NCBI RefSeq assembly: GCF_001280085.1
Contig: NZ_LGED01000125.1
Coordinates: 124,001-188,000, forward strand
Length of the DNA: 64,000 nucleotides
Direction of reading: 5' to 3'
DNA from: Saccharothrix sp. NRRL B-16348
GTDB taxonomy: Bacteria > Actinomycetota > Actinomycetes > Mycobacteriales > Pseudonocardiaceae
Part shown: piece after piece, positions 38,123 through 48,324 of the stretch
How the letters are laid out: each line of letters begins with the position of its first letter
Position numbering within the stretch: the stretch's first letter is position 1
Translations under genes and position numbers: made by a program
The notes under the pieces: generated by a model
The model's database searches: none
What the model was told of the DNA's origin: nothing
What the model saw: only the letters and a program-made list of their open reading frames with translations

Positions 38123-39574
38123 TCACACGAGCGGCCGGTCGGTGGGCTCGATCGGCCTGGGCAGCACGGCGCGGCCCGTCAGGTAGGCGTCCACGCCGGC
38201 GGCGGCCGAGCGGCCCTCGGCGATGGCCCACACGATCAGCGACTGGCCGCGGCCCATGTCGCCGGCCACGAACACGCCGTCGACGGAGGTCGCGAACTCC
38301 TCGTCCCGCGCCACGTTGCCGCGCGCGTCGAGGTCGACGCCCAGCTCGGTGAGCAGGCCGTCCTTCTCCGGGCCGACGAAGCCCATCGCCAACGTCACCA
38401 GCTGCGCCGGGATCTCCCGCTCGCTGCCGGGCACCGGCTCGAACCGCCCGCCGGACGCCTCGACCTCGACCAGCTTCAACGCCCGCACCGCGCCGTCGTC
38501 GTCGCCGAGGAACTCCACAGTGGACACGGAGTACAGCCGCTCGCCGCCCTCCTCGTGCGCCGACGTGACCCGGTACAGCATCGGGTAGGTCGGCCACGGG
38601 TGGGCCTCGGCGCGCTTCTCCGGCGGCCGGGGCATGATCTCCAGCTGCGTCACCGACAGCGCGCCCTGGCGGTGGGCCGTGCCGACGCAGTCCGCGCCGG
38701 TGTCGCCGCCGCCGATGACGACGACGTGCTTGCCCTCCGCGGTGATCGGCGGCGCGTCCAGCTCGCCGCGCGCCACCTTGTTCGCGCCCGGCAGGTACTC
38801 CATCGCCTGGTGCACGCCGGCCAGCTCACGGCCCGGCACGGGCAGGTCGCGCCACGCCGTCGCGCCGCCCGCCAGCACCACCGCGTCGTAGGACTCCCGC
38901 AGCTGTTCGACCGTGACGTCCACGCCGACGTTCACGTTCGTCCGGAACTCGGTGCCCTCGGCCCGCATCTGGTCCAGCCGGCGGTCCAGCCGCCACTTCT
39001 CCATCTTGAACTCGGGGATGCCGTACCGCAGCAGCCCGCCGATCGCGTCGGCCCGCTCCAGCACCACCACCGAGTGCCCGGCGCGGGTCAGCTGCTGCGC
39101 GGCGGCCAGGCCCGCGGGCCCGGAACCCACCACGGCCACCGAACGACCGGTGCGCGTGGCGGGCAGCTGGGGCGTGACCCAGCCCTCGTCCCACGCCCGG
39201 TCGATGATGGAGATCTCGACCCGCTTGATGGTGACGGGATCGCCGTTGATCCCCACCACGCACGCGGCCTCGCACGGCGCCGGGCACAACGTCCCGGTGA
39301 ACTCCGGGAAGTTGTTGGTCGCGTGCAGCCGGTCCGCCGCCTTGCGCCAGTCGTCGCTGAACACCAGGTTGTTCCACTCGGGGATCAGGTTCCCCAGCGG
39401 GCAGCCCTGGTGGCAGAACGGGATGCCGCAGTCCATGCACCGGCCGGCCTGCTTCTCCAGCTTGGGCCGCTCGAACTCCTCGTACACCTCGCGCCAGTCG
39501 CGCAGGCGCAGGAAAACGGGACGGCTGCGCGGAGTCTCACGCTCGGTGGTGAGGAACCCACGAGGGTCAGCCAT
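38123..39574 (-). CDS. gltD: Glutamate synthase small subunit
   Basis: A 483-residue FAD/NADPH subunit that passes electrons from NADPH to the large subunit for glutamate formation from glutamine and 2-oxoglutarate. The N-terminal adrenodoxin-like region has the cysteines for two 4Fe-4S clusters ([26 protein letters not shown]). FAD and NADPH motifs follow ([26 protein letters not shown]). ATG at 39574 starts inside the end of gltB: the genes overlap by eight bases, so translation is coupled. It is followed by a strong terminator. Confidence 0.96.
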   Translation of the reverse strand: MADPRGFLTTERETPRSRPVFLRLRDWREVYEEFERPKLEKQAGRCMDCGIPFCHQGCPLGNLIPEWNNLVFSDDWRKAADRLHATNNFPEFTGTLCPAPCEAACVVGINGDPVTIKRVEISIIDRAWDEGWVTPQLPATRTGRSVAVVGSGPAGLAAAQQLTRAGHSVVVLERADAIGGLLRYGIPEFKMEKWRLDRRLDQMRAEGTEFRTNVNVGVDVTVEQLRESYDAVVLAGGATAWRDLPVPGRELAGVHQAMEYLPGANKVARGELDAPPITAEGKHVVVIGGGDTGADCVGTAHRQGALSVTQLEIMPRPPEKRAEAHPWPTYPMLYRVTSAHEEGGERLYSVSTVEFLGDDDGAVRALKLVEVEASGGRFEPVPGSEREIPAQLVTLAMGFVGPEKDGLLTELGVDLDARGNVARDEEFATSVDGVFVAGDMGRGQSLIVWAIAEGRSAAAGVDAYLTGRAVLPRPIEPTDRPLV

Positions 39575-42500
39575 GAGACGCCTCCATGATCGCTTCGTTG
39601 ACGTCCCGGCCCTCCAGCTCGGCCCGGGCCTGTGCCGCCAGCACGCGCTTGTAGTCCTTCGGCATGACCTTGGTGAACCGGTCCACCGCCAGGTCCCAGT
39701 CGGCCAGCAGCGCGTGCGCCACCGCCGAGTCCGTTTCCAGGTAGTGCTTCTCCACCGCGCGCCGCAGGAACTCACGGTCCGACTCGTCCAGCGGGTCGAG
39801 GTCCACCATCTCGGGGTTGACCCGCTGCACGGCCGCGTCCAGCACGTAGGCGATGCCGCCGGACATGCCCGCGGCGAAGTTGCGCCCGGTCGCGCCGAGC
39901 ACGACCACCCGGCCGCCGGTCATGTACTCGCACCCGTGGTCGCCGACGCCCTCGACGACGGCCAGCGCGCCCGAGTTGCGCACGCAGAACCGCTCGCCGA
40001 CCTTGCCGCGCAGGAAGACCTCGCCGCCGGTCGCGCCGTAGCCGATCACGTTGCCCGCGATGATGTGCTGCTCGGCGGCGAACTGCGCGTCGGGCACCGG
40101 CCGGACGACGATCCGACCGCCCGACAAGCCCTTGGCCACGTAGTCGTTCGCGTCGCCGACGAGCCGCAACGTGATGCCGCGCGGCACGAACGCGCCGAAC
40201 GACTGCCCGGCCGTGCCGGTGAACGTGATGTCGATCGTGTCGTCGGGCAGGCCCTCGCCGCCCCACCGCTTGGTCACCTCGGAGCCGAGCATGGTGCCGA
40301 CGGTGCGGTTGACGTTGCGCACCGGCAGCTCCAGCCGCACCCGGTCACCCGAGGCGATCGCGCCCTCGGCGAGCTGGATCAGCGTGTTGTCCAACGCCTT
40401 GTCGAGACCGTGGTCCTGGGTGGTGGTGCGGTGCCGCGCGGCGCCCTCGGGCAGCGGCGGCACGTGGAAGATCGGCGACAGGTCGAGCCCGGCCGCCTTC
40501 CAGTGGTCGACCGCGGCCCGCGTGTCGAGCAGGTCCGCGTGCCCGACGGCCTCGGCCAGGGTCCGGAAACCCAGCTGCGCCAACAGCTCCCGGACCTCCT
40601 GCGCGATGAACTCGAAGAAGTTCACCACGTGCTCGGCCTGGCCCGCGAACTTCGCCCGCAGCACCGGGTTCTGCGTGGCCACGCCGACCGGACAGGTGTC
40701 CAGGTGGCAGACCCGCATCATGACGCAGCCCGACACGACCAGGGGAGCGGTGGCGAAGCCGAACTCCTCCGCGCCGAGCAGCGCCGCGATCACCACGTCC
40801 CGCCCGGTCTTGAGCTGGCCGTCGGTCTGCACCACGATCCGGTCGCGCAACCGGTTGGCCAGCAACGTCTGCTGCGTCTCGGCCAGGCCCAGCTCCCACG
40901 GTCCGCCCGCGTGCTTGATGGACGACAGGGGTGACGCGCCGGTGCCGCCGTCGTGGCCGGAGATCAGCACCACGTCCGCGTGCGCCTTGGACACGCCCGC
41001 CGCGACCGTGCCGACGCCGACCTCGGAGACGAGCTTCACGTGGATGCGCGCCGCCGGGTTGGCGTTCTTCAGGTCGTGGATGAGCTGCGCCAGGTCCTCG
41101 ATCGAGTAGATGTCGTGGTGCGGCGGCGGCGAGATCAGGCCGACGCCGGGCGTGGAGTGCCGGGTCTTGGCGATCCACGGGTACACCTTCGCGCCGGGCA
41201 GCTGGCCGCCCTCGCCGGGCTTCGCGCCCTGCGCCATCTTGATCTGGATGTCGTCGGCGTTGACCAGGTACTCGCTCGTCACGCCGAACCGGCCCGACGC
41301 CACCTGCTTGATCGCCGAACGCCGCGAGTCGCCGTTGGCGTCGGGCGTGAACCGCTCGGCGTCCTCGCCGCCCTCACCGGTGTTGGACTTCGCGCCCAGC
41401 CGGTTCATCGCGATGGCCAGCACCTCGTGCATCTCCTGCGAGATGGAGCCGTAGGAGATGGCGCCGGTGGCGAACCGCTTGACGATGGACGAGACCGGCT
41501 CGACCTCGTCGATCGGCACCGGCTCGCGCACGCCCTCCTTGAACGCGAACAGCCCGCGCAGCGTCATCAGCCGCTTGGCCTGCTCGTCCACGCCCCGCGT
41601 GTACTCCTTGAAGATGTCGTAACGGCCGGTGCGGGTGGAGTGCTGGAGCTTGAACACCGTCTGCGGGTTGAACAGGTGCGCCTCGCCCTCGCGGCGCCAC
41701 TGGTAGTCGCCGCCGACCTCCAGCTCGCGGTGGTGCGCCCGGACGCCGTCGGCCGGGAACGCCATCCGGTGGCGCCGCGCCACTTCCTCGGCGATGACGT
41801 CGAAGCCGACGCCGCCCAGCCGCGAGGTGGTGCCGGTGAAGCACGAGTCCACGACCTCGCCGCCGAGGCCGATGGCCTCGAAGATCTGCGCGCCGGTGTA
41901 GGACGCCACGGTCGAGACGCCCATCTTGGACATCGTCTTGCGCACGCCCTTGCCCAGCGCCTTGATCAGGTTGCGGGTGGCGACCTCCGGCTCGACGTCC
42001 GGCAGCTCCTCCACCGACGCCATCGCCAGGTACGGGTTCACCGCCTTCGCGCCGTAGCCGATGAGCAGCGCGATGTGGTGCACCTCGCGGGCGTCGCCCG
42101 CCTCCACGATCAGGTCGACCTGGGTGCGGGTCTTCTCCCGCACCAGGTGGTGGTGCACCGCGCCGGTCAGCAGCAGCGACGGGATCGGCGCGTGCTCCTG
42201 GTCGACGCCCCGGTCCGACAGCACGACCAGCCGCGCGCCGTCCTCGATCGCCCGGGACACCTCGGCGCGGATCTCGTCCAGCCGCCGCACCAGCGCCTCG
42301 CCACCGCCCGCCACGTCGTACAGGCCGCGGACGGTGAACGTGCGGAACTCCGGCAGCGTGCCGTCGTCGTCCACGTGCACGAGCTTGGCCAGCTCGTCGT
42401 TGTCCAGCACGGGGAACGGCAACGAGATCCGGCGGCACGACGTGGCGTCGACCGACAGCAGGTTGGGCTCCGCGCCGAGCGTGGCGTGCAGCGAGGTGAC

Positions 42501-44057
42501 CAGCTCTTCGCGGATCGCGTCCAGCGGCGGGTTGGTCACCTGGGCGAACAACTGCGTGAAGTAGTCGAACAGCTGCCGCGGCCGGTCCGACAGCGGCGCG
42601 AACGGCGCGTCGTTGCCCATGGACCCGATCGGTTCCGCGCCGGAGCGGGCCATCGGGCCCAGCAGCAGCGCCATTTCCTCTTCCGTGTAGCCGAACGCCT
42701 GCTGGCGGCGCACCAGGGACGAGTGCGTCGGCACCTCGCGCTCACGCGCCGGGAGGTCGGCCAGGTGCAGGACGCCGTCGGCGACCCACTCCTGGTACGG
42801 GTGCTCGGCCGCGAGCTGCCCCTTGATCTCCTCGTCGTCGATGATCCGACCCTGGGCGGTGTCGACCAGGAACATCCGGCCGGGCTCCAGCCTGCCCTTG
42901 CGCACGATCGTGGCCGGGTCGAACTCCAGCACGCCCGCCTCGCTGCCGAGCACGACCAGGCCGTCCTCGGTGACCCAGTACCGGGCCGGCCGCAGGCCGT
43001 TGCGGTCGAGCACCGCGCCGATCAGGGTGCCGTCGGTGAACGCCACGAGCGCCGGGCCGTCCCACGGCTCCATGAGCGTGGAGTGGAACTCGTAGAACGC
43101 GCGCCGTTGCGCGTCCATCTCGGCGTGGTTCTCCCACGCCTCGGGAATCATCATCAGCACCGCGTGCGGCAGGCTGCGCCCGCCCAAGTGCAGCAGCTCC
43201 AGCACTTCGTCGAACGTCGCCGAGTCGCTGGCGCCGCGCGTGATGACCGGGAAGACCCGGGACAGGTCGCCGGGGATCAGGTCGGTGGCGAGCATCGACT
43301 CGCGCGCGTCCATCCAGTTCCGGTTGCCGCGCAACGTGTTGATCTCGCCGTTGTGCGCCACGTACCGGTACGGGTGGGCCAGCGGCCACGACGGGAACGT
43401 GTTGGTGGAGAACCGCGAGTGCACCAGGCCGATCGAACTGGTGACCCGCTCGTCGGTCAGGTCGGGGAAGAACTTCTCCACCTGGGGCTCGGTGAGCATG
43501 CCCTTGTAGACGATCGTCCGCCCGGACAGGCTCGGGAAGTACACGTCGGTCGCGTGCTCGACGCGCTTGCGCACCACGAACGCCAGGCGCTCCAGCTCCA
43601 GCCCTTCCGCTCCGCTGAGGAAGAGCTGGCTGAACGCGGGCATGGTGGTCTTCGCGGTCGGGCCGACGTGGTCGGCGTCCACCGGCAGTTCGCGCCACCC
43701 GAGGACCGTCGCGCCCTCTTCGGCGGCGATGCGCTCGATCCGGCCCTTGACCTCGTCCTGACCCTCCTGGGGGAGGAACGCGGTGCCTACCGCGTAGCCG
43801 CCGGGCTCGGGCAAGGGGAAGTCGACGACCTCGCGGTAGAACGCGTCGGGCACCTGGATCAGGATGCCCGCGCCGTCACCGGTCTCCGGCTCGGCGCCGC
43901 GCGCTCCCCGGTGTTCGAGGTTGCGCAGCGCCACCAGAGCCTGGTTGACGATCGCGTGGTTTCTGCGACCGGCCAGGTCGGCGACGAACGCGACACCGCA
44001 GGCGTCGTGCTCGTACTGCGGGTCGTAAAGGCCTTGCGGCTGGTGGTGGTGGGTCAC
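39567..44057 (-). CDS. gltB: Glutamate synthase large subunit
   Basis: A 1496-residue NADPH-GOGAT alpha subunit. The N-terminal glutaminase domain is an Ntn-hydrolase whose nucleophile Cys20 (EHDACGVAF) is exposed by removal of a 19-residue propeptide. A central domain, the FMN-binding synthase domain and the 3Fe-4S cysteines ([10 protein letters not shown]) follow, and a beta-helix GXGXG domain ends the protein. Length matches the family. GTG at 44057 has GGGAGG just upstream; longer starts would add residues before the propeptide. Ammonia released by the glutaminase travels through an internal tunnel to 2-oxoglutarate. It forms an operon with gltD. Confidence 0.96.
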   Translation of the reverse strand: MTHHHQPQGLYDPQYEHDACGVAFVADLAGRRNHAIVNQALVALRNLEHRGARGAEPETGDGAGILIQVPDAFYREVVDFPLPEPGGYAVGTAFLPQEGQDEVKGRIERIAAEEGATVLGWRELPVDADHVGPTAKTTMPAFSQLFLSGAEGLELERLAFVVRKRVEHATDVYFPSLSGRTIVYKGMLTEPQVEKFFPDLTDERVTSSIGLVHSRFSTNTFPSWPLAHPYRYVAHNGEINTLRGNRNWMDARESMLATDLIPGDLSRVFPVITRGASDSATFDEVLELLHLGGRSLPHAVLMMIPEAWENHAEMDAQRRAFYEFHSTLMEPWDGPALVAFTDGTLIGAVLDRNGLRPARYWVTEDGLVVLGSEAGVLEFDPATIVRKGRLEPGRMFLVDTAQGRIIDDEEIKGQLAAEHPYQEWVADGVLHLADLPAREREVPTHSSLVRRQQAFGYTEEEMALLLGPMARSGAEPIGSMGNDAPFAPLSDRPRQLFDYFTQLFAQVTNPPLDAIREELVTSLHATLGAEPNLLSVDATSCRRISLPFPVLDNDELAKLVHVDDDGTLPEFRTFTVRGLYDVAGGGEALVRRLDEIRAEVSRAIEDGARLVVLSDRGVDQEHAPIPSLLLTGAVHHHLVREKTRTQVDLIVEAGDAREVHHIALLIGYGAKAVNPYLAMASVEELPDVEPEVATRNLIKALGKGVRKTMSKMGVSTVASYTGAQIFEAIGLGGEVVDSCFTGTTSRLGGVGFDVIAEEVARRHRMAFPADGVRAHHRELEVGGDYQWRREGEAHLFNPQTVFKLQHSTRTGRYDIFKEYTRGVDEQAKRLMTLRGLFAFKEGVREPVPIDEVEPVSSIVKRFATGAISYGSISQEMHEVLAIAMNRLGAKSNTGEGGEDAERFTPDANGDSRRSAIKQVASGRFGVTSEYLVNADDIQIKMAQGAKPGEGGQLPGAKVYPWIAKTRHSTPGVGLISPPPHHDIYSIEDLAQLIHDLKNANPAARIHVKLVSEVGVGTVAAGVSKAHADVVLISGHDGGTGASPLSSIKHAGGPWELGLAETQQTLLANRLRDRIVVQTDGQLKTGRDVVIAALLGAEEFGFATAPLVVSGCVMMRVCHLDTCPVGVATQNPVLRAKFAGQAEHVVNFFEFIAQEVRELLAQLGFRTLAEAVGHADLLDTRAAVDHWKAAGLDLSPIFHVPPLPEGAARHRTTTQDHGLDKALDNTLIQLAEGAIASGDRVRLELPVRNVNRTVGTMLGSEVTKRWGGEGLPDDTIDITFTGTAGQSFGAFVPRGITLRLVGDANDYVAKGLSGGRIVVRPVPDAQFAAEQHIIAGNVIGYGATGGEVFLRGKVGERFCVRNSGALAVVEGVGDHGCEYMTGGRVVVLGATGRNFAAGMSGGIAYVLDAAVQRVNPEMVDLDPLDESDREFLRRAVEKHYLETDSAVAHALLADWDLAVDRFTKVMPKDYKRVLAAQARAELEGRDVNEAIMEASHG

Positions 44058-44439
44058 AACGGGCCCTCCCGTGGCGTCGTCCGGGCATACGGAGACGGCC
44101 GAACGCCCGCGCGCGGCTTTACGCGGACAACTCGGCCTGCAGGTACTGGCTGTGGACCCACGCCCGAGAGATCTTCGGCGTGGGTTCCGCACTCCGTTGT
44201 GCGGGAGAACTGCACTTGCTCGTGCGCGCCTCGCGGCCGGATGGGGCCGTTCGGGAGCGCTTGGCGGTGCACCGGGATTGCCGGGGTCTTGTGACGATAG
44301 TGTGAATTCGCGGTTATGGCTCTAGTCCGACAGGGCGTCGTGGTGAATCACACCCCTACTTGACGCCGTTCCGACCAGCGGGGTACACCCGGTCGGACCA
44401 GAGTTTCGCTCGGTTTCGCGGCTTCAGCGTCGGGTGAAG
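44058..44439. other. Leader/promoter region of gltBD with two hairpins
   Basis: No gene is supported. On the way into gltB, two stem-loops are visible: a 9-base stem at about 44157-44185 and CCGCACTCCGTTGTGCGG at 44187-44204, an exact copy of the tip of the terminator after gltD. A third inverted repeat (CCGACC with GGTCGG, about 44373-44397) lies nearer the convergent end of the small membrane gene. These may act in attenuation or nitrogen control, but no GlnR-type box could be defined by eye. Confidence 0.5.
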
Positions 44440-44652
44440 TCAGCTGCCGGCTCTTCTGGACTCCACTCCGCAGCCCACCGCGACGGCGAGGCACAGCGCC
44501 GCGAGGGCGCCCTGCCACCACGCGGCCTCGCTCACGGCCAGGATCACGTTGACGCCCGAGACCAGCGCGAACAGCGCGGCCAGCAGCGCCCAGAGCCGGC
44601 GTTCGGCCTTCTCACCCCGCAGCACGAGCAGGGATGTCGGTGGGTGGGTCAC
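44440..44652 (-). CDS. Small two-helix membrane protein
   Basis: A 70-residue protein with two hydrophobic helices (about 19-39 and 43-62), a charged N-terminus (RGEKAERR) and a short C-terminal tail. GTG at 44652 is preferred because GGAGG lies eight bases before it; the earlier GTG abuts the ribosome site. No family is recognised. It is read in the same direction as the VIT transporter gene, 140 bases away. Confidence 0.6.
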   Translation of the reverse strand: MTHPPTSLLVLRGEKAERRLWALLAALFALVSGVNVILAVSEAAWWQGALAALCLAVAVGCGVESRRAGS

Positions 44653-44792
44653 GGCGCACACCTCCGGTCCGGGCCCGTCGCGCTCGACGGCGACAGGTCG
44701 GGTGCGAGTACCCGCACTTTGCGTACCTCACACCTCCGGGTCGCGACTTTCTCCGACCCGCTCCGGAGGGTGTGCGCGCTGCGTGATCGGGA

Positions 44793-45497
44793 TCAGCCGA
44801 CCGTTGCTCCGAACAGGAGACCGACGTAGTACGTGACGATCATCGTGAGCGACCCGACGACCACGTTGCGGCGCACCGCGCGGCCCACGCGGCTCGCCCC
44901 GAGGCGGGCGCTGACCACCCCGGTGAGCACCAGACCGACCAGCACGGCCACCGCGCACGCCCACACCCGCCAGCCGGTCGGCGGCAGCACGATCGCGACC
45001 AACGGGATCAGCGCGCCGACCGCGAACGCCGCCAGCGACGCCCACGCGGCCTGCCACGGGCTGGTCAGGTTGTCCGGGTCGATCTGCAGCTCGATCTCGG
45101 CGTGCGCGCGCAGGGCGTCCCGCTCGGTCAGCTCGCGGGCGACCTGCGCGGCCAGCTCCTCGGACAGCCCCTTGTCCTGGTAGAGCTCGGCGAGCTCGCG
45201 CTCCTCCTCCTCGGGCATGTCGCGCAGCTCGCGCTCCTCGAGCTTGAGCGCGGCCCGCTCGGTGTCCCGCTGGGTGCTGACCGACACGTACTCGCCGCCC
45301 GCCATCGACAGCGAGCCCGCGACGAGCCCGGCGACGCCCGCCGCGAGGATCGTGGTGCGGTCGGCCGTGGCGCCCGCGACGCCGACCACGAGCCCCGCCG
45401 TCGACACGATGCCGTCGTTGGCGCCGAGGACACCGGCGCGCAGCCAGTTGAGCCTGCCGGAGAGGTCGTCGTGGTGCGGTTCGCCGGGGTGCGTCAT
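44793..45497 (-). CDS. VIT1/CCC1 family iron/manganese transporter
   Basis: A 234-residue membrane protein. The first two helices carry the family's metal-path motif (LGANDGIVSTAGLVVGVAGA, SLSMAGGEYVSVSTQRD). A cytosolic acidic helical segment (ELRDMPEEEERELAELY, about 90-135) that binds metal at the membrane surface precedes three C-terminal helices. VIT-like proteins move Fe(II) or Mn(II) out of the cytosol in exchange for protons. It stands alone. Confidence 0.92.
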   Translation of the reverse strand: MTHPGEPHHDDLSGRLNWLRAGVLGANDGIVSTAGLVVGVAGATADRTTILAAGVAGLVAGSLSMAGGEYVSVSTQRDTERAALKLEERELRDMPEEEERELAELYQDKGLSEELAAQVARELTERDALRAHAEIELQIDPDNLTSPWQAAWASLAAFAVGALIPLVAIVLPPTGWRVWACAVAVLVGLVLTGVVSARLGASRVGRAVRRNVVVGSLTMIVTYYVGLLFGATVG

Positions 45498-45771
45498 GAC
45501 CGTGATCGAACCACCACTCGGCTAACGGGTGGCATCCCTCCCGCGAACGGGTGAAGGGGTGGACAGCGGGCGGATTCCGCCCCCTGGGGTTGGCGTGATC
45601 GACTCCCGGCTGACGAATCAGGGAGCGGTGGCCGGCGGGCGCGCGGTGCCGCTCGGGGTCGGGTCGGTCGCGGCCACGGCGCCGCCCGTGCCGTCCGACG
45701 GCGCATCGTGCGGTGTGCCGACTGGGCGCGCGAACACCGGTTGAACAGCCGGTGCCGGTGGTCGGAGCGGG

Positions 45772-46308
45772 TCAGCCTTGGTCGTCCTGGGTGGCTGTCC
45801 GGTCGAGGTGCTGTTCGATCAGGCGCTGGTTGTCCGCCAGTCGGAGGCAGAGGTGCCGGAGCGCGGTCAGGTCGGCGGGCGTGAAGCCGCGGAAGATCGC
45901 CGACATCGCGACCTCGGACGGGCGGCGGAACGCGTCCAGCCACTCCTGGCCGGTGGGCGTGATCCTGGCGAGGACGGACCGCCGGTCGGTGGGGTCGGGC
46001 TCGCGTGCCACCAGGCCGTCCCGTTCGAGGGTGTCGACCAGTCCCGTGACGTTGCGCGCGCTGACGCCGGCCGACCGCGCGAGGACGCCGAGCGTCATGC
46101 CGTCCTCGGGCGCGGCGCTCAGGCGCACCAGGACGTCCAGCGCGCCGGAGCTGAGCCCGCGACTGTCGGTCCCGCGTGACCGCAGGCGTTCCACGGCGTG
46201 GTGGGCGGTGCGCACGGCGGCGGCGGCCTCGAACGCCGCGGTGTCGCCGCCGTGGGTGAACAGGGTCATCGCGGTCCTGACCCGGGAGTCGGTCGAGTTC
46301 CGGTTCAC
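45772..46308 (-). CDS. MarR family transcriptional regulator
   Basis: A 178-residue winged-helix regulator with helix-turn-helix MTLGVLARSAGVSARNVTGLVDTLERDGLV and the wing DPTDRRSVLARIT. An N-terminal and a C-terminal helix form the dimer domain. GTG at 46308. It is 19 bases downstream of the Thr-rich membrane protein gene in the same direction, so the two may be co-transcribed. No palindrome was identified as its target. Confidence 0.87.
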   Translation of the reverse strand: MNRNSTDSRVRTAMTLFTHGGDTAAFEAAAAVRTAHHAVERLRSRGTDSRGLSSGALDVLVRLSAAPEDGMTLGVLARSAGVSARNVTGLVDTLERDGLVAREPDPTDRRSVLARITPTGQEWLDAFRRPSEVAMSAIFRGFTPADLTALRHLCLRLADNQRLIEQHLDRTATQDDQG

Positions 46309-46327
46309 GGCTCCGCGTCGACGGTGG

Positions 46328-46873
46328 TCAGCCGGTTTCCACGATCCGCCACTGCGGTCCGCCGACCCAGGTGGCCTCCAGCCGGGAGCGGTGGCCGGCG
46401 TTGGTGAACTCGACCACGACGGCGTCCGCGGGCTGTTCGACGGTGGCGGCGAAGCCCTGGCGCGGTGTGGCCGAGATGGGCTCCATGTCCGTGGCGGAGA
46501 AGCTGATCGCGGCGACCCCGCCGTGCAGGGTGAAGCTGCGCAGGTAGACCGGTTCGCCGTTCCGCTCGGTCCACGTGCCGTTCTCCGACGGCAGGGGTTG
46601 CGTGGTCGTGGTGGTGGTCGGCGGCACCGTGGTCGTCGTGGTCGGCGCCACCGTCGCGATCACCGCGACCGTGGTCGTCGTGGTGATGGGCGCGGGGGTG
46701 GTGGTCGTGGTGGTGGCCCTGGCGATCGCCGAGGACTGCGTCGGTCCGGCGACGACGCGCGGCCGTTCGGGTGCGCCCGCGTCCAGCACGAACCGGATGC
46801 CCAGCCAGGACAGCACCACGGCGACCGCGGTCGACGCCGACCACGCGGCGAAGTACTGCAGGCCCCTGGTCAC
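46328..46873 (-). CDS. Membrane-anchored protein with Thr/Pro-rich stalk
   Basis: A 181-residue protein. One N-terminal membrane helix (about 10-32) is followed by a low-complexity stalk of about 60 residues dominated by runs of Thr with Val, Pro and Ala, then a small beta-rich external domain of about 85 residues (TWTERNGEPVYLRSFTLHGG, EATWVGGPQWRIVETG). The layout suggests a surface-displayed domain, with the stalk possibly glycosylated. No family is recognised. It precedes the MarR gene closely. Confidence 0.75.
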   Translation of the reverse strand: MTRGLQYFAAWSASTAVAVVLSWLGIRFVLDAGAPERPRVVAGPTQSSAIARATTTTTTPAPITTTTTVAVIATVAPTTTTTVPPTTTTTTQPLPSENGTWTERNGEPVYLRSFTLHGGVAAISFSATDMEPISATPRQGFAATVEQPADAVVVEFTNAGHRSRLEATWVGGPQWRIVETG

Positions 46874-46893
46874 CCGGACATCCTGCCGGCGCG

Positions 46894-46923
46894 GTGAACC
46901 CCTTTGCTCGGCACGGGGTTCAC
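46894..46923 (-). terminator. Hairpin at the end of the arsR-type gene
   Basis: A perfect 9-base stem (46894-46902 with 46915-46923) and 12-base loop spanning the stop codon of the ArsR-type gene. Confidence 0.5.
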
Positions 46924-47282
46924 GGCGTGGTGACGTGGTGGCCGGCGTGGTTGCCCACGTGGCTGCCGACGTCGTCCCGGTCGGCGGCGGCGAGGACGGT
47001 GTCGAGCAGGTGCGGGAACCGGGTGTCGAGGTCGTCGCGGCGCAGTCGGAGGTAGCAGCGGGTGCCCTCGTCGCGGCGCCAGGTCAGGCCCGCGGCGTTG
47101 AGCACCTTGAGGTGGTGGCTGAGCGTCGACTTGGCGACGGGGACGGCGAACTCGCCGAAGGTGTACTCCGCGCCGTCGGCCATCAGGCGGACCAGGCCGA
47201 CGCGGAGGGGGTCGCTGAGCGCCGCGAGGACGTCGGTCAGGGTCAGCTGATCGACGTCCGGGTTGGCGTCCGCGTGGCGCAC
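46920..47282 (-). CDS. ArsR family transcriptional repressor
   Basis: A 120-residue winged-helix regulator: DVLAALSDPLRVGLVRLMADG, then the helix-turn-helix FAVPVAKSTLSHHLKVLNAAGLTWRR with an RCYLRLRR wing. There is no CxCxxC metal site, so it probably senses something other than arsenite-type metals. The His-rich tail (GSHVGNHAGHHV) could bind a metal. It is divergent from an SDR gene, and the intergenic region carries two copies of a palindromic operator. Confidence 0.9.
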   Translation of the reverse strand: MRHADANPDVDQLTLTDVLAALSDPLRVGLVRLMADGAEYTFGEFAVPVAKSTLSHHLKVLNAAGLTWRRDEGTRCYLRLRRDDLDTRFPHLLDTVLAAADRDDVGSHVGNHAGHHVTTP

Positions 47283-47302
47283 GCGGACAGTCTAGAGGCT
47301 CC

Positions 47303-47364
47303 ATGTTCGAGGTTTTGCGAACATCGAACTGGTCACGATAGGTTGTTCGATGTTCACCGAACTT
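47303..47364. promoter_or_regulatory. Twin operators WTGTTCG-N8-CGAACWT
   Basis: ATGTTCG-N8-CGAACAT (47303-47324) is a perfect palindrome and TTGTTCG-N8-CGAACTT (47343-47364) is a close copy with the same 8-base spacer. Their centres are 40 bases apart, close to four helical turns, so two dimers would bind one face of the DNA. They lie between the divergent arsR-type and SDR genes and are the obvious binding sites of that regulator. Confidence 0.75.
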
Positions 47365-47388
47365 CGAATGGGCGAGGTGTGGGATCAC

Positions 47389-48120
47389 ATGGAGTTTGAC
47401 GGGCAGATTGCGCTGGTCACCGGCAGCACGTCGGGCATCGGCCGGGAGGCCGCGCGGCTGTTGGCGGCCGGTGGCGCGATGGTGATCGTCACGGGGCGTG
47501 ACGCGGCGCGCGGTGCGGAGACCGTGGCGTCCATCGAGGCGGAGGGTGGGAGGGCGAAGTTCATCGCCGCCGACATGGCGGACCTGGCGTCGGTGCGTTC
47601 GTTGGCGGAGGCGGCGGGCGAGGTGGACGTGCTGGTCAACAACGCCGGTGTCTTCCCGTTCACGCCGACCGCGGAGCAGGACGTGGCGGGCTTCGAGCGG
47701 CTGTTCGACGTGAACGTGCGGGCGCCGTTCTTCCTGACCGCCGCGCTGCTGCCGGGCATGGCGGCCCGCGGCCGGGGCAGCGTGGTCAACGTGTCCACGT
47801 CCGCGACCTCGTACGCCGTCCCCGGTGCGGCGGCCTACGCGGCGACCAAGGCGGCCTTGGAATCCCTGACCCGGACGTGGGCCGTGGAGTACCGCGGCAC
47901 CGGTATCCGCGTCAACGCCGTCGCGCCGGGCGCCACGGTCACCGAGGGGACGCAGGCCCTCGCCCCCGAAGCCGTCGCCGAATCAGGCCGCAGGTCCCCG
48001 CTCGCCCGCACCGCCTCGCCGCGCGAGATCGCCGAGGTCATCGTCTTCCTGGCCTCGCCGCGCTCCAGCTACGTCCACGGCGAACTGATCCAAGCCGACG
48101 GCGGCCGCACCATCGGCTAA
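47389..48120 (+). CDS. Short-chain dehydrogenase/reductase
   Basis: A 243-residue classical SDR: cofactor motif TGSTSGIG near residue 11, NNAG, catalytic Ser in STSATS and YxxxK in YAATK, and a C-terminal substrate-loop region. The arginine after the first beta-strand pair (TGRD) suggests NADP. ATG at 47389 is preferred over the ATG at 47350, which lies inside an operator and lacks a ribosome site. It is controlled in all likelihood by the divergent ArsR-type repressor. The substrate is unknown. Confidence 0.9.
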   Translation: MEFDGQIALVTGSTSGIGREAARLLAAGGAMVIVTGRDAARGAETVASIEAEGGRAKFIAADMADLASVRSLAEAAGEVDVLVNNAGVFPFTPTAEQDVAGFERLFDVNVRAPFFLTAALLPGMAARGRGSVVNVSTSATSYAVPGAAAYAATKAALESLTRTWAVEYRGTGIRVNAVAPGATVTEGTQALAPEAVAESGRRSPLARTASPREIAEVIVFLASPRSSYVHGELIQADGGRTIG

Positions 48121-48130
48121 CCCCCACCTC

Positions 48131-48236
48131 CCGCGTGTCCTACCTCCAGAACGCGCGTGTCCTACCTCCAGAACGCGCGTGTCCTACGTTCAGAACGCGC
48201 GTGTCCTACGTTCAGAACGCGCGTGTCCTACGTTCG
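48131..48236. repeat. Tandem 22-bp repeat array
   Basis: Four full copies and a partial fifth of a 22-base unit, with GCGTGTCCTAC starting at 48133, 48155, 48177, 48199 and 48221. The first two units have CTCCAGAAC and the next two GTTCAGAAC after that core. An inverted copy of the core lies at 48279-48294 (GAACGTAGGACACGCG), so the transcript could fold. The array separates two convergent genes. The last unit continues into a 43-base segment (48223-48265) that recurs at 55768-55810 inside the E2 gene. Confidence 0.9.
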
Positions 48237-48278
48237 CGTACCCCGAGTTCAACGCTCAGAACAGTCGATCTTTGACGT

Positions 48279-48294
48279 GAACGTAGGACACGCG
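48279..48294 (-). repeat. Inverted copy of the 22-bp repeat core
   Basis: GAACGTAGGACACGCG is the exact reverse complement of the core of the array at 48131-48236. Pairing with any of the upstream units would form a 16-base stem, suited to a bidirectional terminator between the SDR and esterase genes. Confidence 0.8.
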
Positions 48295-48324
48295 TGACTT
48301 GAAGGTTCGACACGCGCGAGGGGG

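Noticed and set aside
40953..44294. An 1113-codon open frame on the plus strand
   Set aside because: It is the antisense shadow of gltB, with His/Arg/Val-rich nonsense composition and no start signal.
47350..47389. Longer start for the SDR gene
   Set aside because: The upstream ATG lies inside an operator and has no ribosome site; the ATG at 47389 begins directly before the cofactor-binding fold.
48131..48236. CRISPR array
   Set aside because: The 22-base units are directly adjacent without unique spacers, and no cas genes are present; it is a simple tandem repeat.
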